From positions 558,001 through 622,000 of the forward strand of contig NZ_JABUMX010000001.1 in the NCBI RefSeq assembly GCF_013327855.1: a stretch of DNA of 64,000 bases, read 5' to 3'. Below the pieces are notes generated by a model, which saw only the letters and a list, made by a program, of their open reading frames with translations, was not told where the DNA came from and searched no databases. The DNA is from Phyllobacterium pellucidum. Its GTDB lineage: Bacteria; Pseudomonadota; Alphaproteobacteria; Rhizobiales; Rhizobiaceae. Below, one piece after another: positions 34,188 through 42,396 of the stretch (positions are counted from its first letter, which is position 1; every line of letters begins with the position of its first letter). The position numbers and the translations under genes were made by a program.

Positions 34188-34545
34188 CCGCGATGTCCTT
34201 TTTGTTTCCATTGCTTGCGTGACAATGCGGAGTTTTCGATTCACCCGTGCGGGCGGCAAGCCGCGCAAACAGGCCGAGCGCCGTCCAGGCCGCGAGACTT
34301 GCGGCCGTTGCGCCCATCAGCATCAGTTCGCCGTCACCGAGCTGACCGCGAATATCGAGCTCCACCGCGATCTTGACGCCTGCGGCACCGCCGAAAGCGA
34401 GCCCGCAGACAATACCGACGATAAAGCGGATCGCAGCTTCGCTCTTGTCCTTCGGCAACATGTAGGCAAGCGAAACAGCCGATCCTGCTACGGCGCCGAC
34501 CACTTTCGCCGCTAGTATCCAGGCGGCGTCCGACCAATGTGTCAT
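34177..34545 (-). CDS. Small membrane protein (DUF6107-like) between portal and protease
   Basis: A 122-residue protein with three to four hydrophobic helices (about 8-28, 37-62, 73-100) and a polar His/Lys-rich C-terminus. The AAKVVGAVAGSAVSLAYMLP and GIVCGLAFGGAAGVKIAVE segments resemble DUF6107 proteins, which I recall being found with rhizobial GTA genes. It occupies the slot of the small g3.5 gene of R. capsulatus. ATG at 34545 has GGAGA upstream. A membrane protein inside a head gene block is unusual; it could act in assembly at the membrane or in particle release. Function unknown. Confidence 0.75.
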   Translation of the reverse strand: MTHWSDAAWILAAKVVGAVAGSAVSLAYMLPKDKSEAAIRFIVGIVCGLAFGGAAGVKIAVELDIRGQLGDGELMLMGATAASLAAWTALGLFARLAARTGESKTPHCHASNGNKKDIADAR

Positions 34546-34547
34546 CG

Positions 34548-35717
34548 TCAATCTCCCGAAGTTTTCTGCGTGTAGCCGACGGCCTCGCGCTTCTCCTCAT
34601 CGCTGAGGAACGGCGCGGCGGCGATGCGTTGCCAAAGGGCGTCGCGCTCCTGCGCCAATCCGTCGACGCGGTCGAGATCAGGTTCGAGCCTGAATTTGCC
34701 GCCATAGGCGGGGCCGAGCCAATTGCCGAAAGCCTTTGCCGTTCGCACCACCAGCGGAATGACGCTGAGGCGATAGAATGCGCGGTTGGCTTCCGCATAA
34801 TTGGCGTAGGTGTTGTCGCCCGGAATGCCCAGCAACATCGGCGGGATGCCGAAGGCGAGCGCTATGTCGCGGCTTGCCGTATTCTTGGCGGCGACAAAGT
34901 CCATGTCGCGCGGCGACAGACCCATCGACTTCCAGTCCAGTCCGCCCTCAAGCAGGAGCGGGCGCCCCGCCTTGGCGGCGCCCGTATAACCTTCTTCAAG
35001 CTCGGCCTTCAGACGGTCGAACTGTTCTTCGCTAAGATGGCTCGTTTCGCCCGGCGCATAGACCAGAGCGCCCGATGGGCACGCCGAATTGTCAAGCAAC
35101 GCCTTGTTCCAGGTCCCTGAAGCATTATGGATGTCGAGCGCCATCGACGCCGCTTCGAGCGGCGCAAAGCCGTAATGATCATCGAGCGGGTGGAACAACT
35201 TTAAATGCAGGCAGCGGTCTTCGCCGAGCGGCACCGTCCGCTTCTGCACGCCGGCACCATAGGTGAGCGCGGTCGGCCAGCCGCGATCGTCCGCGACGAT
35301 ACGCACGCGGTCGGGTCTGAGAAGATAGAGTTCGCTCGCGCCGCTGCCGCTCTCCACCCGCTCCACATAGGCATTGCCCGACAGAAGGAGGTGACCATAG
35401 AGCTCTTCGAAAAAGCTCGAGCCATCCATCCCGCGATGCGGATCGGCGAGAAGCTGGAGGGCGGGATGGCGGCTGTCTTCAGCATCGCCTTCATAGAGCA
35501 GCCAGGGGATCGAACTTGCAGCTTCGGCGAGATGGCGTACGCAGCGATAGACGACAGCGTTGCGCATGAAGCCTTGCCGCGACAGCCCGCAATAGCCGCT
35601 CTGCGACCAACGCGCTTCGCGCTCGAGCTGCAGTGCCACCAGGCCCGGCGCGGATTTACGCTGGAGATGCGGGTTCTCGTTCGCGGCGCCGCGGCGCCAC
35701 GGCCATTGAATTGCCAT
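34548..35717 (-). CDS. GTA g3-like HK97 portal protein
   Basis: A 389-residue portal protein of the HK97 family, forming the ring through which DNA enters the head. Seen: MRNAVVYRCVRHLAEAASSI, the LLLSGNAYVERV strand, FHPLDDHYGFAPLEAA, and AFGIPPMLLGIPGDNTYANY near residue 300, all typical. ATG at 35717 begins MAIQWPWRR; an open extension to 36260 lies inside the terminase gene and is rejected. It starts 46 bp after the terminase stop. Confidence 0.93.
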   Translation of the reverse strand: MAIQWPWRRGAANENPHLQRKSAPGLVALQLEREARWSQSGYCGLSRQGFMRNAVVYRCVRHLAEAASSIPWLLYEGDAEDSRHPALQLLADPHRGMDGSSFFEELYGHLLLSGNAYVERVESGSGASELYLLRPDRVRIVADDRGWPTALTYGAGVQKRTVPLGEDRCLHLKLFHPLDDHYGFAPLEAASMALDIHNASGTWNKALLDNSACPSGALVYAPGETSHLSEEQFDRLKAELEEGYTGAAKAGRPLLLEGGLDWKSMGLSPRDMDFVAAKNTASRDIALAFGIPPMLLGIPGDNTYANYAEANRAFYRLSVIPLVVRTAKAFGNWLGPAYGGKFRLEPDLDRVDGLAQERDALWQRIAAAPFLSDEEKREAVGYTQKTSGD

Positions 35718-35763
35718 TTGACTATTGCTCTCCGTCTGACGGATTGAATTGAGGCAGTCGCCG

Positions 35764-37062
35764 TTAGGCCACGACGCGCACGCGCGGACTGCCGTCGCGG
35801 CGACGGAACAGATCGCCCAGCGCCCAGACCAGGGCGTCCACACGATCGGGCGAACGTCCGCTCGATAGACCGGAGGCGGTGAAATCGCACATCTCGTCCT
35901 CCAATTGCCGGAACCGCCCGGCGTGACGCACCCTTCCCTGTTGGTAGAGCGCAGCCATCGGTTCGGCGCGCAAAGCCTTGCCGCGATTGGCCCGTACGGA
36001 ACGCACCGGTACTGCCACATCCTCAGCCGAGATAACCGCCGCGACCATATCGCCACCCTGGTTGACCTCGGCGATGATGAGGTCCGCTTCAAGGCGGTGA
36101 AAGAGTGCAATTGCCCGCCTCGCCCACTCGTGCGGCTTCGCCGGGGCAAGGCTAGCATCGGCCAGTACCCAGGCGATGCCGGCGCCATCGAGGCCTGCGG
36201 CGACGATCCCGCAGGCATCCGACTTCTTGTTCGCGCTTGCCGGCGGATCGATAGCCACAACGATGCGCTTCAGATCCGGCACATCAGGACAGTGGATCTT
36301 CTCCAGCAATGGGCGCGACCACAGGGCGTCGGGGTTGTCCTCGATCAGTTCACCATCAAGTTCCTGTCGGCCGAGACGCGTTCCGCCATATAGTTCGCTG
36401 ACATGATCGATAAAGCCCGGGGCGAGGTTCGCCGCATTCTCTTCGGTTCGCATGCGCCAGACCGGAATTGCCGGATCGGCGATCATGTCTTTCAGGAGCG
36501 GCAAAGGACGCGGCGTCGTCGTGATAACCTGACGCGGCTTCGTGCCGAGCCGCAATCCGAATTGCAGCATGTCCCAGGTCTCCTGCAGATTGCGCCATTT
36601 CGCCAGTTCATCGCACCAGGCGGCGTCGAATTGCGGGCCGCGCAGGCTATCCGGATCCTCCGAGGAGAACATCGAGGCCGTCGCGCCATTAGCCCAGAGA
36701 AGCCGGCGGCGGCTTGCTTCGAAGCGCGGACGCTCGGCCCGCGACACCGCCATGATCCCCGAAGGTCCGTCGATCATGATTTCGCGCACGTCGGCAAGGG
36801 TTTCGCCGACAAGTGCGATATTACCGGATTTGACCGTGGAAAAGGGCGGAAGTGCGTGAACCATGCCGTTGACCCATTCTGCACCCATCCGTGTCTTGCC
36901 GGAGCCGCGCCCGCCGAATATCAGCCATGCGTGCCATTCACCGCGTGGCGGCTGTTGTGCATCGCGCCCCTGGATCATCCATTCCCGGACCGCGGCTCTC
37001 GTCTCCCGTTCGTTCAGATTGGATCTGGACCAATTCTCTTGCCCGCATTTCCGCAAGTTCAT
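35764..37062 (-). CDS. GTA g2-like terminase large subunit
   Basis: A 432-residue (from this ATG) packaging motor. The ATPase Walker A is GGRGSGKTR at residues 50-58 and the Walker B-like pair is in WCDELAKW near 140. The RNase-H-like nuclease has acidic residues in VVAIDPPAS, LIIAEVNQGGD and SPDRVDALVWAL. In GTAs it cuts and packages host DNA by headful. The start is uncertain: ATG at 37062 overlaps g1 by 125 bp, while ATG at 36978 would overlap by 41 bp and still keep the ATPase motif. Confidence 0.9.
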   Translation of the reverse strand: MNLRKCGQENWSRSNLNERETRAAVREWMIQGRDAQQPPRGEWHAWLIFGGRGSGKTRMGAEWVNGMVHALPPFSTVKSGNIALVGETLADVREIMIDGPSGIMAVSRAERPRFEASRRRLLWANGATASMFSSEDPDSLRGPQFDAAWCDELAKWRNLQETWDMLQFGLRLGTKPRQVITTTPRPLPLLKDMIADPAIPVWRMRTEENAANLAPGFIDHVSELYGGTRLGRQELDGELIEDNPDALWSRPLLEKIHCPDVPDLKRIVVAIDPPASANKKSDACGIVAAGLDGAGIAWVLADASLAPAKPHEWARRAIALFHRLEADLIIAEVNQGGDMVAAVISAEDVAVPVRSVRANRGKALRAEPMAALYQQGRVRHAGRFRQLEDEMCDFTASGLSSGRSPDRVDALVWALGDLFRRRDGSPRVRVVA

Positions 37063-37471
37063 CGATCCTCTCGTCAATGCGCGTCAGGACGTTGCGCAAT
37101 TCGTCGGTGCTGAGCCCGCCAACGGCTTCGAGTCTTACGGCGGCAAATCGTTCCTGGAGATCGCCCACCTTTTCGATGGTGCGGGTGAGCAACGCCAGCG
37201 TGTCGAGTTTGGTCTTGCTGAGGCTGTCTTCCTCGAGCGCAGTCAGCGCTTCCACCTCTTTTTGCAAGAGGTTCATGATCTTCTCGGCGAGCCGCAATTG
37301 CCGGCTCTTTTGTTCGAACCCTCCGCCGGACAACCCATGGCGCTTCAGGGCGCGCAGGAACTGCGCTTCGTCCTCCCCGAACAACGGTGCGATCTCGGCT
37401 GATGAAATGCCATAGTCACGGCAGAGCGCAACTGCGCTCCGCCGCCGCATGACGGACGAGGAAAAGGCCAT
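36938..37471 (-). CDS. GTA g1-like terminase small subunit
   Basis: A 177-residue helical protein, first gene of the cluster. The N-terminal part has an HTH-like segment (CRDYGISSAEIAPLFG) and a long coiled-coil region follows (about 55-150). In R. capsulatus, g1 acts as the small terminase subunit that engages DNA and the motor. The ATG has AGGACATTC upstream. Its end overlaps the terminase large subunit. Identification rests on position and fold pattern. Confidence 0.8.
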   Translation of the reverse strand: MAFSSSVMRRRSAVALCRDYGISSAEIAPLFGEDEAQFLRALKRHGLSGGGFEQKSRQLRLAEKIMNLLQKEVEALTALEEDSLSKTKLDTLALLTRTIEKVGDLQERFAAVRLEAVGGLSTDELRNVLTRIDERIDELAEMRARELVQIQSERTGDESRGPGMDDPGARCTTAATR

Positions 37472-37509
37472 GAATGTCCTGAGAGATCGCTTTGCGAACC
37501 GTCAACGAT

Positions 37510-37531
37510 CGCAGGGCGATGCTGCCCTGCG
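37510..37531 (-). other. Leader hairpin upstream of GTA g1
   Basis: An 8-bp perfect stem (CGCAGGGC paired with GCCCTGCG) with a 6-base loop sits between the candidate promoter and the g1 start. No T-run follows, so it is not a simple terminator. It could stabilise the mRNA or bind a regulator. Confidence 0.45.
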
Positions 37532-37564
37532 GAGCGCTGAAGTCACATTTTCGACGATGACCAG

Positions 37565-37593
37565 AACCTACAGGACGACCGTTACGCAGTCAA
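37565..37593 (-). promoter_or_regulatory. Candidate sigma70 promoter of the GTA cluster
   Basis: On the minus strand TTGACT (37593-37588) is followed after 17 bp by TAGGTT (37570-37565), a fair match to the housekeeping promoter pattern, about 94 bp upstream of g1. No clear TTAA-type CtrA site was seen next to it. Confidence 0.45.
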
Positions 37594-37625
37594 GGACTAT
37601 TTTCCTATATATGAATTTTTTCTTT

Positions 37626-38255
37626 CTAGGCCGCCTTGTGCCAACCCAGAGCCAGCATACCAGCGCCAATCATCAGCGATCCGCCGGAGCGATTGACGAT
37701 GCGCTGTACCTTTGGTTTGCGGATCGTGTGGCGGGCCATGGATGCCATCAGCGCATATGTGCCGGCGTTCAGCGTTGCCAAAAGCAGGAACGTCGTCTCG
37801 AAGATGACCATCTGGCCGAGTACGGGACGCGACAGGTCGAGGAACTGCGGCAGGAACGCAACGAAGAAGATGATGCTCTTCGGGTTGAGAGCGGTGACGA
37901 CATAGGCATGAAGAAAGACCGGCAGCGCCTTCTCCTCCTTGACCGCCGCATCGCCGCCACCAGGATTGGAAACAGGCGCTCGCCAGAGCTTGATGCCGAG
38001 ATAAATCAGATAGGCTGCGCCCACCCATTTGAGGACGGTGAAGATCGTTGCGGAGGCGGCAAGCAGGGCGCCAAGGCCGAGCATTGAAGCTGTCATCGCG
38101 GTAAAATCGCCAAGCGCGACGCCGGCAACCGTTGCCACGGCAAAGCGGCGGCCATGGCCGAGTGCGTAAGAGATGACAAGAAGGATGGTGGGGCCGGGAA
38201 TGGCCAGGAGAATTGCAGATGCCGCAACGAATGCGAGCCAATGTTCAATCGACAT
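37626..38255 (-). CDS. LysE-family amino acid exporter
   Basis: A 209-residue membrane protein with six predicted helices and the LysE/RhtB signature AIPGPTILLVISYALGHG near the N-terminus, plus ALNPKSIIFFVAFLPQF in the middle. It likely exports amino acids or related small molecules from the cytosol. ATG at 38255 has GAGGA eight bases upstream; ATG at 38264 is too close to that site. It lies upstream of the GTA cluster on the same strand, but the GTA promoter falls between, so it is not part of it. Its stop is TAG at 37626. Confidence 0.88.
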   Translation of the reverse strand: MSIEHWLAFVAASAILLAIPGPTILLVISYALGHGRRFAVATVAGVALGDFTAMTASMLGLGALLAASATIFTVLKWVGAAYLIYLGIKLWRAPVSNPGGGDAAVKEEKALPVFLHAYVVTALNPKSIIFFVAFLPQFLDLSRPVLGQMVIFETTFLLLATLNAGTYALMASMARHTIRKPKVQRIVNRSGGSLMIGAGMLALGWHKAA

Positions 38256-38531
38256 GCGTACCATCCTCGATTAAAAAATGGCATCAATCCACCGGTGGCT
38301 ACCAATTGCAAGCGCAATTTGCAGGCTTGCGCTTCGGCAACACTCCTCGATCAAATCAACTTGCGCGGCTCGTCGCGTCTTGTGGCCTTAGTCATAAAAG
38401 CGGTATTCTTTAGTCTAAGAAGCCACCATATAATCTCTGCAAAACAGCCGTCCTAAGAAGCTGTTAAATGTAATCCGCTACACCATGTCCAATCAGGGTG
38501 GACGTGCCAAGCGTAGGGCAGGCAAGAACTC

Positions 38532-40685
38532 ATGGAAGAGCCCAGGCCAGGCAAAGAACGGAAGCGATTCAAGGTCTCGCCGCTGCTGGGCCTTGATGCC
38601 TGGATCGATTCAACCCTTTACGAATTGCGTTTTCGCCTCGTCGAGTTCTGGGAAGATACGACGATTTTCTTTCGCCGGTTCCATGTCACCGGCTGGCGAC
38701 GCGTCATCATAGAATTGCTGGGCGAAGGCTTTACCTGGGGCACCGCGGGGTCGGTCGTCATGCTGACGCTTGCCATTCCCGCCTTTCACGAAACCGAGAA
38801 GAACTGGCGCACGCGCGACGACTTTGCGGTGACGTTTCTCGACCGCTATGGCAATGAGATCGGCCAGCGCGGTATTCTCCATCGCAGCGCCGTTCCTATC
38901 GATGAATTGCCGGATCACGTCATCAAAGCGGTCCTAGCCACCGAGGACCGGCGTTTTTTCGATCATTTCGGTATTGATTTCCTCGGCCTGTCGCGCGCCA
39001 TGACAGAAAACCTGCGCGCCAATTCCGTGGTGCAGGGCGGCTCGACGATCACCCAGCAGCTTGCCAAGAACCTTTTCCTTACCAACGAACGCAGCCTCGA
39101 CCGCAAGATCAAGGAAGCCTTCCTTGCCCTTTGGCTCGAATCGAACCTCACCAAGAAGGAAATCCTCCAGACCTATCTGGACCGGGCCTATATGGGCGGT
39201 GGCACCTTCGGCATCGCGGCCGCGTCGCAGTTCTACTTCGGCAAAAGCATCAAGGACGTCAATCTTGCGGAAGCGGCGATGCTGGCCGGCCTCTTCAAGG
39301 CGCCCGCCAAATATGCACCGCACGTAAACCTGCCAGCGGCCCGCGCCCGCGCCAATGTCGTGCTGACGAACCTTGTCCAGGGTGGGCTGATGACGGAAGG
39401 CCAGGTGGTAGGCGCCCGCCGCAACCCGGCAACCGTCGTCGATCGCGGCCGGTCCGAGAGTCCGGACTATTTCCTCGACTGGACTTTCGACGAAGTGCGC
39501 AAGGTCGCCCAGAAGTTGCCGACACATACGCTCGTAGTGCGGACAACAATCGACATGGGCATCCAGAAGGCGGCCGAAGAGTCAGCCGAGTATCACCTTC
39601 GCCAGTACGGCAAGGAATACAACGTCACGCAAGCGGCCATCGTCGTTCTTGAAAACAATGGCGCTGTGCGGGCAATCGTCGGCGGACGCGACTACGGCGA
39701 AAGCCAGTTCAACCGCGCGACTGCGGCGCAGCGTCAGGCGGGATCGTCGTTCAAGCCATATGTCTATGCCGCCGCGATGGAAAAGGGCATGACACCGAAG
39801 ACGCTGGTGTCCGGCGGCGCCGTCTCCTGGGGCAACTGGTCGCCCCAGAATTATTCGCGGCAATATCTCGGCAAGATCGACCTGACGACGGCGCTGGTCA
39901 AATCCATCAATACGGTGCCCGTCCGGCTTGCCAAGGATTATCTGACGACCGCGCCCATCGTTGCACTCGCCAAGGCAATGGGGGTCGAATCGCCGATCAG
40001 TTCGCACAAGACCATGGTCCTCGGCACATCCGGCATGACGGTGCTCGACCAGGCGACCGGCTATAACGTCTTTGCCACCGGGGGCATTGCCGGGATGCGG
40101 CATCCCTTTACGCAAATCCTCAGTCAGAATGGCGACGTGCTTTGGGACTGGAAGAAGGATGGCGAGAAACCGCACCGCGTTCTTTCCGAGACGGCCAACA
40201 ACAATATGAACATCATGTTGGCTCAGGTGCCGGAATGGGGCACCGGTCGGCGTGCGGCGCTATCCATGACGCGCGTTGCCGGCAAGACTGGCACGACGCA
40301 GAGCTATCGTGACGCCTGGTTCGTCGGATTCACCGGCAACTACACGGCAGCCGTATGGTTCGGGAACGATAATTTCACCCCGACCAAGGAACTCACGGGC
40401 GGCATCCTTCCTGCAATGACCTGGCAGCGCTTCATGAACTACGCGCATCAGAACATCGAACTCAAGGCCATACCAGGGATTGACCCGACCATGCCGAAAC
40501 AGGAGAAGGTCGCCGAGGCCAAGCAAAAGGCCGCCGACGATGACGCCGATGCCCTGACCGCCATCGAACGGCCGCGGGTCCTTTCAGGGGCGACCGCTAC
40601 GGCCGTGCGCGAGATCGGACAGGCCCTGAAAGCCGCCCCGCAATTGAAACTGCCGGTCCCGCCCGAAAAGGTCTCGGTGCTTTGA
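38532..40685 (+). CDS. Class A penicillin-binding protein (PBP1A-type transglycosylase/transpeptidase)
   Basis: A 717-residue bifunctional peptidoglycan synthase anchored by one N-terminal helix (about 76-92). The glycosyltransferase domain has ATEDRRFFDHFGID with catalytic E138 and QGGSTITQQLAKN. The transpeptidase domain has the SxxK motif at S405-K408 (GSSFKPY), SIN in KSINTV and KTGTTQ. It builds and crosslinks glycan strands at the periplasmic face. The N-terminus is Lys/Arg-rich and cytoplasmic. The DUF1214 gene follows 37 bp later on the same strand. Penicillin-binding protein 1C-like assignment is also possible, so no symbol is given. Confidence 0.93.
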   Translation: MEEPRPGKERKRFKVSPLLGLDAWIDSTLYELRFRLVEFWEDTTIFFRRFHVTGWRRVIIELLGEGFTWGTAGSVVMLTLAIPAFHETEKNWRTRDDFAVTFLDRYGNEIGQRGILHRSAVPIDELPDHVIKAVLATEDRRFFDHFGIDFLGLSRAMTENLRANSVVQGGSTITQQLAKNLFLTNERSLDRKIKEAFLALWLESNLTKKEILQTYLDRAYMGGGTFGIAAASQFYFGKSIKDVNLAEAAMLAGLFKAPAKYAPHVNLPAARARANVVLTNLVQGGLMTEGQVVGARRNPATVVDRGRSESPDYFLDWTFDEVRKVAQKLPTHTLVVRTTIDMGIQKAAEESAEYHLRQYGKEYNVTQAAIVVLENNGAVRAIVGGRDYGESQFNRATAAQRQAGSSFKPYVYAAAMEKGMTPKTLVSGGAVSWGNWSPQNYSRQYLGKIDLTTALVKSINTVPVRLAKDYLTTAPIVALAKAMGVESPISSHKTMVLGTSGMTVLDQATGYNVFATGGIAGMRHPFTQILSQNGDVLWDWKKDGEKPHRVLSETANNNMNIMLAQVPEWGTGRRAALSMTRVAGKTGTTQSYRDAWFVGFTGNYTAAVWFGNDNFTPTKELTGGILPAMTWQRFMNYAHQNIELKAIPGIDPTMPKQEKVAEAKQKAADDDADALTAIERPRVLSGATATAVREIGQALKAAPQLKLPVPPEKVSVL

Positions 40686-40722
40686 TTGCGTCCCCGAGCA
40701 CGCCCGTGTAGTCATCGTATTC

Positions 40723-41307
40723 ATGCTTCGCAATGTTCTCCTTGCCCTCCTTGCGCTTGTGATTGCCGTCGGCGGCGGAACGCTGAGCGCATGGTATGCG
40801 GTGAGCCGTTTCGACGGCTTCGGTTCGCTCGCCATCGGACAATGGACGGCGCATCCCGATGCTGGCACGCCCCTCTCCGATCCTTATGCGAAAGCGCGGG
40901 CGGCGCGCGAAGGCGCCTTTCCGCTGGGCGGCACCGAGGGCCTCGTCTTCTACGCCTATAGCGACAATGAGGGCAAAACGCTGGATCGGCGCTGCACGTA
41001 CAAGGTGGAAGGAAATACACCAAACACCCGTTTCTGGACACTTTATGCCGCCGACCGCGCGCTGACCTCGCTCGAGCCAGGCAAGGACAAACTCCCCGCG
41101 CTGCACTCGCGGCAGATATTTCGCAATGATGATGGCGGTTTCAGCATCAGCGTTTCGCCGACGGCGCAACCGGGCAACTGGCTGGCCACTAGCGGCGGCG
41201 GACGCATGGTGCTCGTCATGACGCTCTATGACACTCCGATCGCCGGCAATTCCGGTCTGGTCAATATGGCATTCCCGACGGTTACGAGGATCGGGTGCGA
41301 TGGCTAG
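40723..41307 (+). CDS. DUF1214 membrane-anchored protein
   Basis: A 194-residue protein with one N-terminal helix (about 4-24) and a DUF1214 domain (FRLGGTEGLVFYAY-type start, then RCTYKVEGNTPNTRFWTLYA, ISVSPTAQPGNWLAT). Most of it should be periplasmic. It overlaps the following DUF1254 gene by eight bases and follows the PBP gene by 37 bp, so the three may be co-expressed. DUF1254 and DUF1214 are often parts of one polypeptide; here they are two genes, each with its own membrane anchor. Biochemical role unknown. Confidence 0.8.
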   Translation: MLRNVLLALLALVIAVGGGTLSAWYAVSRFDGFGSLAIGQWTAHPDAGTPLSDPYAKARAAREGAFPLGGTEGLVFYAYSDNEGKTLDRRCTYKVEGNTPNTRFWTLYAADRALTSLEPGKDKLPALHSRQIFRNDDGGFSISVSPTAQPGNWLATSGGGRMVLVMTLYDTPIAGNSGLVNMAFPTVTRIGCDG

Positions 41308-41845
41308 GTTTCTTCGTGCAATCCTGTTTGGCCTTGTCGGTGCCGCCCTCATCCACCTCGTGGTGGTGCTGCTGGTGCCCTATTACTCCGACCGCAACAG
41401 CTGGTCCCGGGTCGCCGCCTATGGCGACGATTGGCAGTTCCATCGCGTCACCCGCGACGGAGCGCCGGGGATGGTTCCCCTCGCCTTCGATCCGCTGTTC
41501 CAGGCATCCGTCTGCCGCTTCGACATCACGGATCTGCCCGCGCACATTACCGGCCTTGGAACGACACCCTACTGGTCTATTTCAGTCTACAATCGGCAAG
41601 GCGAAAACCTTTATTCGATCAACGACCGCACGGCGATCGCCGACCAGCTCGACCTTGTCGTGGCAACGCCCCTGCAAATGATCGAGCTCAACAAGACCAA
41701 GCCCGAGTCCGCCGAGAATTCGGTCCTTATCGAAGCGGACATGGATGAGGGTTTTGTGGTCGTGCGCAGTTTCATACCGGACGCCTCGTGGCAGAGCCAG
41801 GTAACGGCGTTTCTTGACAGCGCGGCCTGCACGCCGCTGCTTTAA
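41300..41845 (+). CDS. DUF1254 membrane-anchored protein
   Basis: A 181-residue protein with one N-terminal helix (about 5-25) and a DUF1254-like domain (VCRFDITDLPAHITG, YWSISVYNRQGENLYSIND, a C-terminal Cys near residue 176). ATG at 41300 overlaps the DUF1214 stop by eight bases; an upstream in-frame ATG at 41228 lies deep inside that gene. The pair is common in rhizobia. Function unknown, probably periplasmic and perhaps working as a complex with its partner. Confidence 0.8.
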   Translation: MARFLRAILFGLVGAALIHLVVVLLVPYYSDRNSWSRVAAYGDDWQFHRVTRDGAPGMVPLAFDPLFQASVCRFDITDLPAHITGLGTTPYWSISVYNRQGENLYSINDRTAIADQLDLVVATPLQMIELNKTKPESAENSVLIEADMDEGFVVVRSFIPDASWQSQVTAFLDSAACTPLL

Positions 41846-42015
41846 CCAGGGCCTGTTGGCAAAGTATGGAGGCGTAGTTTTGCCGCTGCCAATGCTGGAA
41901 ACGCTGCGGATGTTGCGAACACGCAGGACATGCAGCAGAAAACGTCGATTGTCCTGAGCTGGACGAGTTTTTCTGCCTCTTGCAGCCTAAACAAGAGTTC
42001 CAACGATTTGTCACT

Positions 42016-42249
42016 CTACGCTGCAAACTCCACGTAGCAATCATAGGTAACAATATCGACCATGACGCTCATCTTATGGAAAATTTTAAGGTTGATCTCC
42101 TCATCTATTCGATAGCTATCGTACACCAGAGGATCATCGATGGGATTACCAAATAACGCTTGGAAAAACTCGTGATCGTCGCGCATAAGGTTCATCCGGT
42201 TAACGAGATTATTTCCAGTTTTCTCGTATAGACTGATGTACCTTGGCAC
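42016..42249 (-). CDS. Small protein resembling DUF7683-type immunity proteins
   Basis: A 77-residue acidic protein starting MPRYISLYEKTGNNLV and ending in MVDIVTYDCYVEFAA. The opening strand and the closing YDCYVE pattern recall small DUF7683-like proteins found beside polymorphic toxins, but the match is by eye and weak. The GTG start has GAGGAG seven bases upstream; an upstream GTG at 42270 is less well placed. The gene is AT-rich compared with its neighbours and sits in a patch that looks foreign. No toxin gene is intact next to it. Confidence 0.5.
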   Translation of the reverse strand: MPRYISLYEKTGNNLVNRMNLMRDDHEFFQALFGNPIDDPLVYDSYRIDEEINLKIFHKMSVMVDIVTYDCYVEFAA

Positions 42250-42396
42250 TGTAATTCTCCTCAAGTTCACGTAATTCTGGTGGCTCTGTCTGCTGCCTGT
42301 CCTGCGATCGCACCAACCCTACGAGAAAGTTGCTTGGGGGGGCCGGCATTGTGGCATTCTGCATAATCGTTCTAGTACTCGTTTGGGACTTTGGAA

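Larger units (their letters stand above)
23257..37593 (-). mobile_element. Gene transfer agent (GTA) structural cluster, apparently complete
   Basis: Nineteen same-strand genes follow the order of the Rhodobacter capsulatus GTA: g1 (small terminase), g2 (large terminase), g3 (portal), a membrane protein, g4 (protease), g5 (capsid), g6, g7, a 49-residue protein, g8, g9 (tail tube), g10, g10.1, g11 (tape measure), g12, g13, g14 and g15, plus a holin-like gene. All frames are open and most junctions overlap (ATGA, TGATG or TTGA). A GTA packages random host DNA and delivers it to kin. No integrase, repressor, replication, lysis endolysin or attachment repeats are present, which fits a vertically kept element. 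Base composition looks like the host. Regulators and release genes are expected elsewhere. Confidence 0.9.

Noticed and set aside
23257..37593. Interpretation of the cluster as an ordinary integrated prophage
   Set aside because: No integrase, repressor, replication, tail fibre or attachment repeats; gene order and short tape measure match a GTA instead.
38461..38531. tRNA-like stretch upstream of the penicillin-binding protein gene
   Set aside because: No T-loop sequence or foldable cloverleaf on either strand.
41848..41864. Sequence GGGCCTGTTGGCAAAGT resembling an IS6-type terminal repeat
   Set aside because: Only loosely similar, no matching inverted copy and no transposase nearby.
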